Shown: positions 41,688-50,644, counted from the stretch's first letter. The stretch: 64,000 nucleotides of DNA from Catenulispora yoronensis (GCF_039531695.1 NZ_BAAAQN010000005.1:124001-188000), one strand, 5' to 3'. Program-made: numbers and translations. Notes: a model not told the origin generated them from the sequence alone.

Positions 41688-43895
41688 CTACACGCACAAG
41701 TCGCTGTGCCGGTGCGGCCCGCGGTCGCACAACACCGTGCCGTCGGTGTAGACGACGCCGTCGGCGAAATGGCCCTCGACCTTGCCGCCGCCGAACTGCT
41801 CGGTGTACAGCCGCCAGTACAGGCCCCGCCGGGCCAGCAGCTCGGCATGCGTGCCGGACTCGACCAGCCGGCCGCCCTCCAGCGCGAAGATGACGTCGGC
41901 GGCCATGATCGTGGACAGCCGGTGCGCGATCGCGATGGTCGTGCGGTCCCGCGCGGCCCGCGCCAGCGCCTCCTGCACCAGCCGCTCGGTCTCGGTGTCC
42001 AGCGCCGACGTCGCCTCGTCGAGGATCAGCACCCGAGGATTCATCAGCAGCACCCGGGCGATCGCCAGCCGCTGCTTCTCCCCGCCGGACAGCCGGTAGC
42101 CGCGCTCCCCGGTCACCGTGTCGTAGCCCAGCTCGAAACTCATGATCCGGTCGTGGATGTTCGCGTCCCGGGCCGCCTGCTCGATCTGCTCGGGGCCGGC
42201 GTCCGGGCGCGCGTAGGCGATGTTCTCGCGGATGGTGCCGTGGAACAGATACGGCTCCTGCGTCACCATGCCGACGGTCTGCGCCAGCGAGCTGAGGGTG
42301 AGGTCCCGGACATCGATGCCGTCCAGCAGGCACGCGCCGCGGTCGACGTCGTAGAAGCGCGGGACCAGATACGTCGTCGTGGTCTTGCCCGACCCCGAGG
42401 GGCCGACGATCGCGGCGAACTGTCCGGGCCGGACGCGCAGGCTGAGGTCGGTCAGGATCCAGCGGGCGGGATCCGGTGCGGGTGCGTCGTCCGGCTCGTT
42501 GGCAGGTGCATCGGCAGGCTCGTTGGCAGGCGCGTCGGCGGGCGCGTTGTCGACCGGCCCAGGCCCGGGCCCGCCGCGCCGCCCGGAGCGCCCCGACGGC
42601 ACGTCCAGCAACGGCCGCGGCGCCGGATACCGGAACCACACTCCCCGCAGCTCCACCTCGCCGCGCGCTGCCGCCGGGTCCAGCACGACCGCGTCCGGCC
42701 GCTCGGTGATCGCCGGCTCCAGGTCGAGATACTCGAAGATCCGCCGGAACAACGCCAGCGACGTCTGCACGTCCAGCGTGACGCGCATCAGCTGCATCAG
42801 CGGGCCCTGAAGCCGGGCCTGCAACGTCGTGAACGCGATCACGGTGCCCGCCGTCAGTCCGCCCACGCTGTCGTCCAGCATCTGCCCGGCCGCGAAGTAG
42901 ATGATCGCCGGCGTGATCGCGAAGAACGTCCCCACCAGCGCGAAGAAGCTCTGCCCGGCCATCGCGGCCTTCACCTGCAACCGCGTCTGCCGCCGGTTCT
43001 CCCGCCGGTAGCGGCGCGTCTCGGCGTCCGCGCGGTCGAACACCTTGGCCAGCAGGATCCCCGAGACCGACAGCGACTCCTCGGTGATCGCCGTCATCTC
43101 CGCCAGCGACTCCTGCGTCCGCCGCGCCAGCCGCTGCCGGCGCCGCCCGACCCGGATCTGCACCACCACGAACAACGGCAGCAGGATCAGCGTGATGACC
43201 GTGAGCTGCCACGACGGCAGCACCATCGACACCAGCGCCGCCCCGACCGTCACGACGTTCGCCAGGATGGTGGTCGCGGTGCTGGTCAACACCGTGCGCA
43301 CGCCGTTGACGTCGTTGGCCAGCCGGGACTGGATCGCCCCGGTCTTCGTCGACGTGAAGAACGCCAGCTCCATCGTCTGCAAATGTGCGAACAACTCGCC
43401 GCGCAGATCGGCCATCGCCTCGTTGCCGACCTTCGCCGTCAGATAGTTCTGGCCGATGCCGATCGCCGCCGAAACCACCGGGATCGCGATCAGGCCCAGC
43501 ACGAGCCACGTCAACAGCCGCAGGTCCGGCGGGCCGCCCGGCGGGAACAGCGCTTTGTCGAACACCGCGCGGGTCAGGAACGGCGCGATCGAGGTCAGCG
43601 CCGCCGACACCACCACCGCCAGCGCCACCAACGACAGCGGACCGCGATAGGGCGCCAAGAGCCGCGCGATCCGCGGCAGCACCGGCCCGGCGGCCTCCGG
43701 CTCCGGGCGCGCGGCGTTCAGCGCAACCCCCTGATGCCGTGTCCGGTGCTCACGGCCCTCGGGTTCCCGCGTCCGTCCGCCTCGACACCTCGCAGCCCTC
43801 GGACGGCCCAACGCGGGGATCCGGGATCCCGAGCGCCACCGCGGCTCGCGAGTGGCTAAATCGCGCCTCGAACATCCGGCCTTAGCCCGAAACAC
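41688..43895 (-). CDS. ABC transporter, fused permease and ATP-binding domains
   Basis: 735-residue half-size exporter of the MsbA/BmrA type. Six helices are expected in residues about 75-370 (LVALAVVVSAALTSIAPFLT; LTWLVLGLIAIPVVSAAIGI; FFALVGTFFAITPAIIYFAA). The nucleotide domain has Walker A GPSGSGKTTT, signature LSGGEKQRLAIARVL, Walker B VLILDEATSALD and IAHRLST. Between them is an odd 50-residue disordered insert (DNAPADAPANEPADAPANEP). The N-terminal 60 residues are Arg-rich and without homology, so the true start may be TTG 43811 and not GTG 43895. A drug or lipid exporter is likely; the substrate is unknown. Confidence 0.9.
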   Translation of the reverse strand: MFRAKAGCSRRDLATREPRWRSGSRIPALGRPRAARCRGGRTREPEGREHRTRHQGVALNAARPEPEAAGPVLPRIARLLAPYRGPLSLVALAVVVSAALTSIAPFLTRAVFDKALFPPGGPPDLRLLTWLVLGLIAIPVVSAAIGIGQNYLTAKVGNEAMADLRGELFAHLQTMELAFFTSTKTGAIQSRLANDVNGVRTVLTSTATTILANVVTVGAALVSMVLPSWQLTVITLILLPLFVVVQIRVGRRRQRLARRTQESLAEMTAITEESLSVSGILLAKVFDRADAETRRYRRENRRQTRLQVKAAMAGQSFFALVGTFFAITPAIIYFAAGQMLDDSVGGLTAGTVIAFTTLQARLQGPLMQLMRVTLDVQTSLALFRRIFEYLDLEPAITERPDAVVLDPAAARGEVELRGVWFRYPAPRPLLDVPSGRSGRRGGPGPGPVDNAPADAPANEPADAPANEPDDAPAPDPARWILTDLSLRVRPGQFAAIVGPSGSGKTTTTYLVPRFYDVDRGACLLDGIDVRDLTLSSLAQTVGMVTQEPYLFHGTIRENIAYARPDAGPEQIEQAARDANIHDRIMSFELGYDTVTGERGYRLSGGEKQRLAIARVLLMNPRVLILDEATSALDTETERLVQEALARAARDRTTIAIAHRLSTIMAADVIFALEGGRLVESGTHAELLARRGLYWRLYTEQFGGGKVEGHFADGVVYTDGTVLCDRGPHRHSDLCV

Positions 43896-43909
43896 CCCCG
43901 GACTTCACA

Positions 43910-44536
43910 ATGCTCGGCGAGCCTTTGGACATGGCTCGACGGTTCCACCCGGAGCGGGTTGAGTACGACATTCGCATCGCGCATCCGGACCCGGTGTACG
44001 CCGCTGCTGGAGCGACCCTATGGACCACCGCGGCGGTGGACGCTGTGACCCCGAAACCGCTGAACGACCTCGACGCGCTGAAGGACTACGCGTTGGCGCT
44101 GGTGTCACGCCTGCAGGACTTCGCCGAACACAACTTCTCCCCGCCCGGGGACGTGCCGTCGTTCTCACTGCGGCACGACGCGTACCGGAAGGTCCGCGCC
44201 ATGGTCCGGGAGAAGGACGGCGCGGCCCTGGCCGAGGTCCACGCCGACGGCCGGGTCTCGCTGCCCGGCGAGCTCGACCCGGAGCTGCGCGGCCGCCTCA
44301 CCGGCCTGGTCAACGTCGGCCTGCCGATGATCCTGCGGTCGGTGGACCAGGGCGGCTACGAGAGCGCCCTGGAATCGCTGGTCAAAGCCCGCAGCGTGGT
44401 CAACTCCATGCTCCAGGCCGTGCTGAACATGGCGGTCTCCGGGCCGGAGCCGGTGCCGAGGGACAAACTGGCCGCCGCCCTGCGGGTGAGTCCGGCCGAC
44501 CTCGAACGCTGGTATGCCGGACGGTCGAGCACGTAG
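43910..44536 (+). CDS. Unknown cytoplasmic protein divergent from ABC exporter
   Basis: 208-residue soluble protein with no recognised family. It is mostly helical after a short strand region (VEYDIRIAHPDPVYAAAGATLWTT), for example LKDYALALVSRLQDFAEHNF and LRHDAYRKVRAMVREKDG. The end, DKLAAALRVSPADLERWYAG, looks like a small helix-turn-helix. The ATG at 43910 lacks a clear ribosome site and leaves only 14 bp to the divergent gene; ATG 43931 (MARRFHPER) may be the real start. Confidence 0.6.
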   Translation: MLGEPLDMARRFHPERVEYDIRIAHPDPVYAAAGATLWTTAAVDAVTPKPLNDLDALKDYALALVSRLQDFAEHNFSPPGDVPSFSLRHDAYRKVRAMVREKDGAALAEVHADGRVSLPGELDPELRGRLTGLVNVGLPMILRSVDQGGYESALESLVKARSVVNSMLQAVLNMAVSGPEPVPRDKLAAALRVSPADLERWYAGRSST

Positions 44537-44548
44537 CACGTAGCACGT
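44528..44548. repeat. Three 7-bp repeats at a stop codon
   Basis: AGCACGT occurs three times in a row (44528, 44535, 44542), and the TAG stop of the upstream gene (44534-44536) lies at the first junction. Confidence 0.7.
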
Positions 44549-44584
44549 AGGGCGCAGGGCGGCGGTCATGTCGTCACTCGTCGT

Positions 44585-44618
44585 GGCGTCACGGTCGCGA
44601 CGTCGCGACCGTGACGCC
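44585..44618. terminator. Perfect 34-bp palindrome, bidirectional terminator
   Basis: A 16-bp arm (GGCGTCACGGTCGCGA) and its exact complement meet at a central CG, giving a 34-bp perfect palindrome between convergent genes (44536 and 44628). It can form a very stable hairpin in either transcript. Confidence 0.75.
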
Positions 44619-44627
44619 GTCACGTCG

Positions 44628-46046
44628 TCAGCAGTTGACGGTGCCCTTGCGGAGAGCGTGGCTGCCGTCATTGCTGTCGTCGGACCAGTACACGGGCTTC
44701 GTGCCGCCGACGCACTGGTCGGCGCCGGCCAGCGAGAAGCCCTCGTTGTTGTAGTTCGACATGCCCGACGGCCGGTTGTAGACGGCCGTCACGCCGAATA
44801 CCCCGGTGGCGTCGATCCGGAGCGTGCGGTGCTGGCCGCTGCACGTGTTGTCGCAGACCGCCCACAAGCGCGACGTCTGCGGCTCGAACTGGAGCTCCAT
44901 CACGGCCGGCATCCCCGTGCTGAACGCGGCCACGCGCGTGAACCCGCCCGCCTCCAGCAGCACGTAGCCGTACACCATCCCGGTCGCCTCGACGCCGACG
45001 AAGAACACGCCGCCGGTGTGGGCGCCGTAGCGCGCGGGGTCGTAGGCCGCGCCGGTCGACACGTCCTTGAAACCGCCCGCGGTCAGCGCCGAGTCCGGAA
45101 CCCAGGTGATGCCCTCCAGCCCCAGGTTCGAGTCCACGGCCGGCAGATCAGAGGTCAGATTCCACTCCCGCGTCGCACTCAGCGAGGTGCCGGAGCCGGT
45201 CACGTCGTAGCGCAGCACCGACAACCGGCTGGTCCCCGACGCGTTGGCGTCCCGCTCGGTGGACACGAACACCCCGCCGGAGACCGACCCGGAGCCCGTC
45301 AGCGTCACGCCCTCGTCGTCCGGCGTCCCCGAACCGCCCGGGAAGTGCAGCGCCTTGCCCGCGCCCCAGCCGTTCGCTGTGTCCGGCGTCCAGCCCCCGG
45401 ACCCGTTCGGCACCAGGCGCCACAGCGACCCGCTGTTCTGGGCGCCCCACAACACGGAACCTTCTTGATACAGGCCACTGAGATCCGTGCCGAACACGTT
45501 CGCCGCGTCCGCCGTGCTCACCGCGCTCCCGCCGGGCCAAGCCACCGCCGCCGGGGCGCCGCACACATTCGGCGCGTCCAGGCTGACCGCCGCCGACTGC
45601 TTGAACGCACCCGTGCCGTCCGAGCAGCGCGACCACGACACATTCGAGTGCTGCGTCCACGTGAAGCTGTCGACCAGCGTGGACCCGTCGGCCAGATACA
45701 ACCGCGCGCTGTCACTCGAACCCAGCCCGAACGACCCGTGCACGTCGAACGCCTTGAACCCGCCGGGCAGGATCGTCGTCCCGGCCGCGATCTTGAACTT
45801 CGAGCTGTTGTTGTTGTCCTTCAGGATCCACCCGGACACGTCGACGGCCGCCGCGCCCTTGTTGTAGAGCTCGATCGAGTCGTTGACGTTGCCGGTGCTC
45901 ACCACCTCGTTGATCCGGATGTCGTCCGAAGCCGCGGCGCGCGCGGACGGGGCGGCCACCACGGCGGCGGCCAGTACCGGCGCCACGGCGGCGGCGAGGA
46001 AGAGACGGATGCTGCGCTGCTGGCGGAACGTGCGGAATACGGTCAC
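44628..46046 (-). CDS. Secreted protein with lamin-tail domain and beta-propeller-like body
   Basis: 472 residues. A signal peptide (RLFLAAAVAPVLAAAVVAAPSARA) precedes a lamin-tail (LTD) domain (DDIRINEVVSTGNVNDSIELYNKGAAAVDVSGWILKDNNNSSKFKIAAGTTILPGGFKAFDV). The remaining 330 residues are rich in strands and ligand-loop-like motifs (NSGSLWRLVPNG, ATGMVYGYVLLEAG, SRLWAVCDNTCSG) and end in Cys. It resembles exported actinobacterial phytase/propeller-type proteins of unknown role. GTG 46046 starts MTVFRTFRQQRS. LTD domains mediate binding or anchoring; no enzyme motif is visible. Confidence 0.82.
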   Translation of the reverse strand: MTVFRTFRQQRSIRLFLAAAVAPVLAAAVVAAPSARAAASDDIRINEVVSTGNVNDSIELYNKGAAAVDVSGWILKDNNNSSKFKIAAGTTILPGGFKAFDVHGSFGLGSSDSARLYLADGSTLVDSFTWTQHSNVSWSRCSDGTGAFKQSAAVSLDAPNVCGAPAAVAWPGGSAVSTADAANVFGTDLSGLYQEGSVLWGAQNSGSLWRLVPNGSGGWTPDTANGWGAGKALHFPGGSGTPDDEGVTLTGSGSVSGGVFVSTERDANASGTSRLSVLRYDVTGSGTSLSATREWNLTSDLPAVDSNLGLEGITWVPDSALTAGGFKDVSTGAAYDPARYGAHTGGVFFVGVEATGMVYGYVLLEAGGFTRVAAFSTGMPAVMELQFEPQTSRLWAVCDNTCSGQHRTLRIDATGVFGVTAVYNRPSGMSNYNNEGFSLAGADQCVGGTKPVYWSDDSNDGSHALRKGTVNC

Positions 46047-46292
46047 TGGGCGGTCCTCAAGGGGTCGAAGTGACGGGCCGCCAAGACCGTTCCGACATGG
46101 GCCGAACGCGCGACTTCCGGTGGGTGATGGCGCTATGAACGGTGAAAGTAGGGTCGGGGCGGTAGGCCCCGGGTCGAGCGTCAGCTTTCATCGTTCCCTG
46201 ACACGCCTGCTCCGGTGGTGCTTTACTGTGGCCGTCCCGGCCGGCCGGCACAGCGAGCCGTCGGCCGATCGCCACATTCGGGGAGTCCTTCG

Positions 46293-46520
46293 GTGATTGC
46301 ACGGATCAAGCCCGCGCGGCGGCGCGTCGTACTCGTCGGCGCCACGGTCGCCCTGGTCGGGGCGGCGGTCGCCGTCACCGCCGCGGCGACATCCGGCGGG
46401 GGCGGTCCGACGAGACCGCCGACGTCTAACTCCGGCCATCAGGACTACTTGGGCGGCTCATCGGACGACCAATGTGCGAAGCCGGTCGCGGAGCGCACCG
46501 GTGGCTGGATGTGCCCCTGA
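46293..46520 (+). CDS. Small secreted or anchored protein
   Basis: 75 residues from GTG 46293. A basic N-terminus (IARIKPARRR) leads into a hydrophobic helix (VVLVGATVALVGAAVAVTAAA). A short polar C-terminus with two Cys (SDDQCAKPVAERTGGWMCP) then follows. GGGGAG lies eight nt upstream. Function unknown. Confidence 0.5.
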   Translation: MIARIKPARRRVVLVGATVALVGAAVAVTAAATSGGGGPTRPPTSNSGHQDYLGGSSDDQCAKPVAERTGGWMCP

Positions 46521-46646
46521 CTGGGATCTCATTTTGCTAGCTTCGCCGTCCTTCACCCTGAATAACACCAAATAGTCCAAATCGTCACGTGGTTGGCTAC
46601 TGTGCCCGGTGGTCCAACTGACCGATGACGACACGGATGGTGGTGG

Positions 46647-48791
46647 GTGGCAATCGTGGCTGGCTCGCGGGCCCTGCGGTGGTTGGTGTGCTGTTCGTTG
46701 GTGGCGTTGGCCGCCGGAACGGCACTGCCGGCCGTCGGAGCGGTCGATCCAGAACCGGTGACCGTGTCGACGGCCTATTCAGGGCCCGGATTCGATCCCT
46801 GCTGGGCGCCGAGCAACTCGGAGATGGATGCCTGGCTGCAATCGCCGTATCGCGCCATCGGCGTGTATCTCGGCGGTCCTCGTTATGCGACCGGCTGTCG
46901 CGCAGAGAACAGTCAGAACCTCACACCTTCGTGGGTGCACCGACAGGCCGCGAAAGGCTGGCGGTTCCTGCCGATCTATGTCGGCAGCCAGGCTTGGTAT
47001 CCGTCCGGTGGGACCGATGTGAAGGCCAAGGATGCGGACAAGCCGAAGGGCAACGCGAAGAACACGCCACCCAAGGCGAAGCCCGGTGCGATGGCCAAGA
47101 AGCCGACTGCTCAGAAGCCGACTGCTCAGAAGCCGACTGGTGTGAAGCCTGCTGGTGTGAAGCCGGCCGGCCAGAAGCCTGGTGATCAGAAGGCTGCCGC
47201 CGATCCGGCCGCCGCCGACCAGCCGCATCTCAGCGATTTCGACGGCCTGTCCACGGACGCGGCGTACGCTCGCGCGCTGACCGAGGCCGATGACGCCGTG
47301 CGCTTGGCATCCGGCCTCGGATTCCCCGCCGGAAGCGTCCTCTACTACGACATGGAGGGCTACCCGGGCACCTACCGCACCCAGGTCCTGGCCTACTCGC
47401 GCGGCTGGACCGCCGAGCTGCACCGCCTGGGCTACCGCTCCGGCTGGTATTCGAGTTCGGATTCCGGGATCCGCGACCTTTCCCGGGTCTACGGTGCGGA
47501 TTCCCCCGATGTGGTGGACATCGCCAATTGGAACGGCGCCGACACGGTCGACGACCCCAGCGTCCAGTCCACCCAGTGGAACAACCACCAGCGGGTGCAC
47601 CAGTCGGACGGAGACCGCCAGGAGACCTGGGGCGGTGTGACCCTGTCGATCGACCGCGACTGGATCGATGTCGGAACCGCGAACCGCGGCACAGTCGAAC
47701 GCCTCGCCGGTTGGGACCGCGACGCGACGGCCGCCGCTGTCTCGCAGCGCGCCTTCGACTGCGCGGGGTGTGCCACTCTCGGGCGCGACCAGGCCAGGTC
47801 GGCCGTGTTGTCCCGGGACGACGGATACGCTGACGCGCTCGGCGGCGCGGCATTGGCGGCGCAGTCCGGGGGTCCGTTGCTGTTGACGCCCACTGCGCGC
47901 CTGGGCGACGCGGCAACCGCCGAACTGCGCCGTATTCTCGCTCCTGGTGCGACCGTCTACTTGCTCGGTGGTCCCGACGCGCTGTCGCAGCCTGTTGAGG
48001 ACGGCGTGCGAGCGGCGGGCTTCGTGCCTGTCCGTATCGCAGGGCACGATCGATATCAGACGGCGGTCCAGATCGCGCAGACGATCTCCCGGGGCCTGAT
48101 GCCGTCCAGCATCCTTGTCGTCTCTGGTTCCGACTTCCACGACGCCCTCGCCGCGAGCGCGGCGGCAGGCACGCTCGGCACTACCGAGGCTCGCGCCGAA
48201 CAAGCTGATGGCGTGTTGCCGGCCTCGGCATCCGCTTCGCCAACCGCTGCGCAGCCCGCGCGCCACGGGGCTGTCGTCGTCCTGACCGACGGCACCAAGA
48301 TGCCGCCCGCCACGGCGGCCTACCTGGACCCTGTCGACCCCCGTGCGACCAAGCTCTACGCCATCGGCGGCGGCGCAGCCACCGCGTTGCCGGCGGCGCA
48401 CCGCACGTGGCGGCCCGCCGCCGACTTCACCGCCATCACGGCTCCGACCCACGCCGCCACCGCCGTTGCCGTCGCTGAGCGTTTCGTCAGCCAGCCCACC
48501 AAGGCGGTCATCACTTATGGCCACGACTGGCCGGACGCGTTGTCCGGCAGCGCGGTCGCCGCTCACTGGAACGCCCCACTCCTGTACACCGACCGGGACG
48601 AGATCCCGCGCTCCACGGAGAGCTACCTGTCCGCCAAGACCAGGCCGATCACCACGGAGGTCCTCATCGGCAGCGAACAGGACATCGCTCCCAAGACCGC
48701 GACCTTGATCGGTAACGCGATGGCGCCTTCCGGCCTTTGGGATTCGACTATTCCTGCTCCGCCTGCGATCGATAGTGGTCACGCCAGATGA
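46647..48791 (+). CDS. DUF1906 glycoside-hydrolase-like domain fused to CWB2 repeats
   Basis: 714-residue secreted protein. A signal peptide (WLVCCSLVALAAGTALPAVG) precedes a DUF1906-like (Rv2525c-type) TIM-barrel segment: FDPCWAPSNSEMDAWLQSPYRAIGVYLGG, GWRFLPIYVGSQ, then YYDMEGY, WTAELHRLGYRSGWYSSSDSG, and WNNHQRVHQ. The barrel is interrupted by a Lys/Pro/Gln-rich repeat tract (residues about 130-190, KPTAQKPTAQ). The C-terminal part carries CWB2 repeats (YADALGGAALAAQSGGPLLLTP, VYLLGG, GHDRYQTAVQIA). It is thus a wall-bound protein with a sugar-binding or hydrolase-like domain. Its last 44 bp overlap the convergent gene. Confidence 0.85.
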   Translation: MAIVAGSRALRWLVCCSLVALAAGTALPAVGAVDPEPVTVSTAYSGPGFDPCWAPSNSEMDAWLQSPYRAIGVYLGGPRYATGCRAENSQNLTPSWVHRQAAKGWRFLPIYVGSQAWYPSGGTDVKAKDADKPKGNAKNTPPKAKPGAMAKKPTAQKPTAQKPTGVKPAGVKPAGQKPGDQKAAADPAAADQPHLSDFDGLSTDAAYARALTEADDAVRLASGLGFPAGSVLYYDMEGYPGTYRTQVLAYSRGWTAELHRLGYRSGWYSSSDSGIRDLSRVYGADSPDVVDIANWNGADTVDDPSVQSTQWNNHQRVHQSDGDRQETWGGVTLSIDRDWIDVGTANRGTVERLAGWDRDATAAAVSQRAFDCAGCATLGRDQARSAVLSRDDGYADALGGAALAAQSGGPLLLTPTARLGDAATAELRRILAPGATVYLLGGPDALSQPVEDGVRAAGFVPVRIAGHDRYQTAVQIAQTISRGLMPSSILVVSGSDFHDALAASAAAGTLGTTEARAEQADGVLPASASASPTAAQPARHGAVVVLTDGTKMPPATAAYLDPVDPRATKLYAIGGGAATALPAAHRTWRPAADFTAITAPTHAATAVAVAERFVSQPTKAVITYGHDWPDALSGSAVAAHWNAPLLYTDRDEIPRSTESYLSAKTRPITTEVLIGSEQDIAPKTATLIGNAMAPSGLWDSTIPAPPAIDSGHAR

Positions 48792-49725
48792 GCCGATAAA
48801 CGGGGACGAACCGCGGAATCGACCTGAGGCCGGGGATGAACGGCAGGAACAGCAGGATCGCGCTGAGGACCGCCATCGTGCCCCAGACCAGGACGTCGCC
48901 GTTGTCAGAGGTCTTGTACGGTGAGATCTGGTACCAGAACGTGAACGGCGCCAGCCATACCTGTCCTGGGAAGTCGCCGACCTCGTTCATCATGCCCCAC
49001 TGGGTACCGGTCAGATGCTGGGTCTCCGCCTGTGCGGACAGGTCGCTGCCGTCGGCCAGGAACGACAGCGGCAGCGTGTAGTCGGAATGGTAGAAGCTGC
49101 TCTCGGAGCCGCTTCCCGAGCCGCCTTCCGCGAGCAGCTCGCTGTCCAGCGAGCCGTTCTGCGCCTGGTAGGTCAGCCCGGCCAGCATCGTCGGCACTGG
49201 ACCGTAGTCACCCGGCGCGATCTTCGACAGGTCGCCGTCGGCCTTGGTCAGGGCGTCGGAGTAGGCGTCCGTCCACTTCGTCTGCTGGTCGGGGCCGGCG
49301 GAAGTCCACGTGTGGAGCGCGTCGGCGACCACAGGGCTTTGCGGTACCGACTCCAACGGCCGCACGACGAAGGCTTCGGCGGTGTCGATCGGATGCGTGA
49401 CGCCCGCCGCCTTCGCCAGCGCCAACGGACCGAGCTTCTGCCCGTCCGACGCGGTGTTGTAGGGCGGCCCGTAGCCGGCGGTGTCGCTGGAGCCGTCCAG
49501 CTCGGCGAGGGCGGTCGTCGTGAAGTCGCCCGGATCGGCGTTCGCCCAGGAGGCGATCGTCATCGGCTTCACGTCCGGAGAGGAGAAGACGGCGGCCAGC
49601 GCGACGGTGAGCACCACGACGGCTGCCAGGGCGAGGACGAACTCTTTGACGAGGTCGTAGGGACGGGAGCCGAACGAGTACGGGTCCGGTTCGGTGCTTC
49701 CAAGGCGGCGGGTACGGAGCCTCAT
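48748..49725 (-). CDS. Membrane protein of split cytochrome b operon (subunit IV-like?)
   Basis: 325 residues. TM1 (EFVLALAAVVVLTVALAAVFS) follows an N-terminus with DPYSFGSRPYDLVKE. A large outer loop of about 220 residues and a second helix (VLVWGTMAVLSAILLFLPFIPG) follow, then RSIPRFVPVYRLIWRDHYR. Its ATG overlaps the stop of the cytochrome b6-like gene, so it is the last gene of a three-gene operon. Similarity to PetD-type subunit IV is only suggested by position. No Cys haem or Fe-S motif is seen. Confidence 0.75.
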   Translation of the reverse strand: MRLRTRRLGSTEPDPYSFGSRPYDLVKEFVLALAAVVVLTVALAAVFSSPDVKPMTIASWANADPGDFTTTALAELDGSSDTAGYGPPYNTASDGQKLGPLALAKAAGVTHPIDTAEAFVVRPLESVPQSPVVADALHTWTSAGPDQQTKWTDAYSDALTKADGDLSKIAPGDYGPVPTMLAGLTYQAQNGSLDSELLAEGGSGSGSESSFYHSDYTLPLSFLADGSDLSAQAETQHLTGTQWGMMNEVGDFPGQVWLAPFTFWYQISPYKTSDNGDVLVWGTMAVLSAILLFLPFIPGLRSIPRFVPVYRLIWRDHYRSQAEQE

Positions 49726-50444
49726 GCTGACACCTCCGCTTCCGCGGCGGTTTCCGAGACGTGGCGAGGAGCGCTGCCGGGCAAGGGGAGCGGCGGTACG
49801 ACGCCGCGTCGGCGCACGAGCAGGATGTGCCAGACGACGATGACGGACACGACGAGTGGCAGCAGCGCCACGTGCCACACGATCATCTGGCCGAAGTCCA
49901 TGGTGTTGAAGTAGGCGCCGACCCCGATCGAGTTCAGCCCGTCCTTGGCCTGCGTCGCGATCCACTGCGAGTCGAAGTTCTGCTGGATCAGGTAGCCGGT
50001 CAGCGCGGTGAAGGCCGAGCAGCCGAGCGCCACGACCCCGGTGATCCAGGTCATGGCACGCTTGCCGCGCCAGGCCGCCATGAAGAACTTGGCGATCAGG
50101 TGCACCGACATGAACGTCATGAACAGCTCCACCGACCACAGATGCAGGCTATTGACGTAGTGTCCGGTGCCGGACACGTGCCACCAGGCCGCGCCCTTGA
50201 GCGCCAGCACGGCACCGGTGGCGACGACGGTCAGGAACGCGGTCAGGGTCAGGACGCCGAAGACGTAGGCCCAGGAGGCGACATACGCGGGCTGGGTGTC
50301 GGGGAGGAGGCGCTCCGGAGGCAGGGCCTCGAAGAGGCGGCGGCGCAGGGCACCGGTCCAGCCGCCGGAGTCCGGGCCGGGGGTGGCTTCTTGGCTGGGT
50401 TCTTGGACGGGTTCTTGGGTCGGCCCGGCGAACTGCTCGGTCAT
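49722..50444 (-). CDS. Cytochrome b6-like N-terminal-type membrane protein
   Basis: 240 residues with four-helix cytochrome b core. Haem ligands are HLWSVELFMTFMSVH (helix B) and HVALLPLVVSVIVVWH (helix D, 14 residues between His, as in b6-type proteins). The helices FGVLTLTAFLTVVATGAVL and WITGVVALGCSAFTALTGYL flank these. It lacks the C-terminal half found in QcrB, so it is b6-like in size. The stop-start overlaps on both sides (ATGA) tie it to the 67-residue protein upstream and the 325-residue protein downstream. Probably a membrane quinol-handling complex of unknown partner. Confidence 0.85.
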   Translation of the reverse strand: MTEQFAGPTQEPVQEPSQEATPGPDSGGWTGALRRRLFEALPPERLLPDTQPAYVASWAYVFGVLTLTAFLTVVATGAVLALKGAAWWHVSGTGHYVNSLHLWSVELFMTFMSVHLIAKFFMAAWRGKRAMTWITGVVALGCSAFTALTGYLIQQNFDSQWIATQAKDGLNSIGVGAYFNTMDFGQMIVWHVALLPLVVSVIVVWHILLVRRRGVVPPLPLPGSAPRHVSETAAEAEVSA

Positions 50445-50644
50445 CGTCCGCCCCGTCCCCTCGGCCGCGGGAACGGCACGATCAACGCCAGCACGAACGC
50501 GACCGCGATGACCGCGACCACGACCAGGTTGGCGACGGAGACCTGGAGGATGCCCCAGTGCAGATAGTGGCCGTGGCCGTTGAGGTCCACCGGCGGCGCG
50601 AGAGCGAGACGGGGAGGGGCGGGTGCGGTGGCGAGAGAGGTCAC
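50441..50644 (-). CDS. Small membrane subunit of split cytochrome b operon
   Basis: 67 residues. A polar N-terminus with HGHYLHWG precedes one helix (VANLVVVAVIAVAFVLALIV). A basic end (PRPRGRGGR) closes it. The GTG at 50644 is the likely operon start. The overlap with the cytochrome b gene (ATGA) makes co-translation likely. The His residues may be structural. Confidence 0.7.
   Translation of the reverse strand: MTSLATAPAPPRLALAPPVDLNGHGHYLHWGILQVSVANLVVVAVIAVAFVLALIVPFPRPRGRGGR

Noticed and set aside
41646..43859. Long plus-strand frame opposite the ABC transporter
   Set aside because: Shadow frame. The minus strand contains all ABC motifs.
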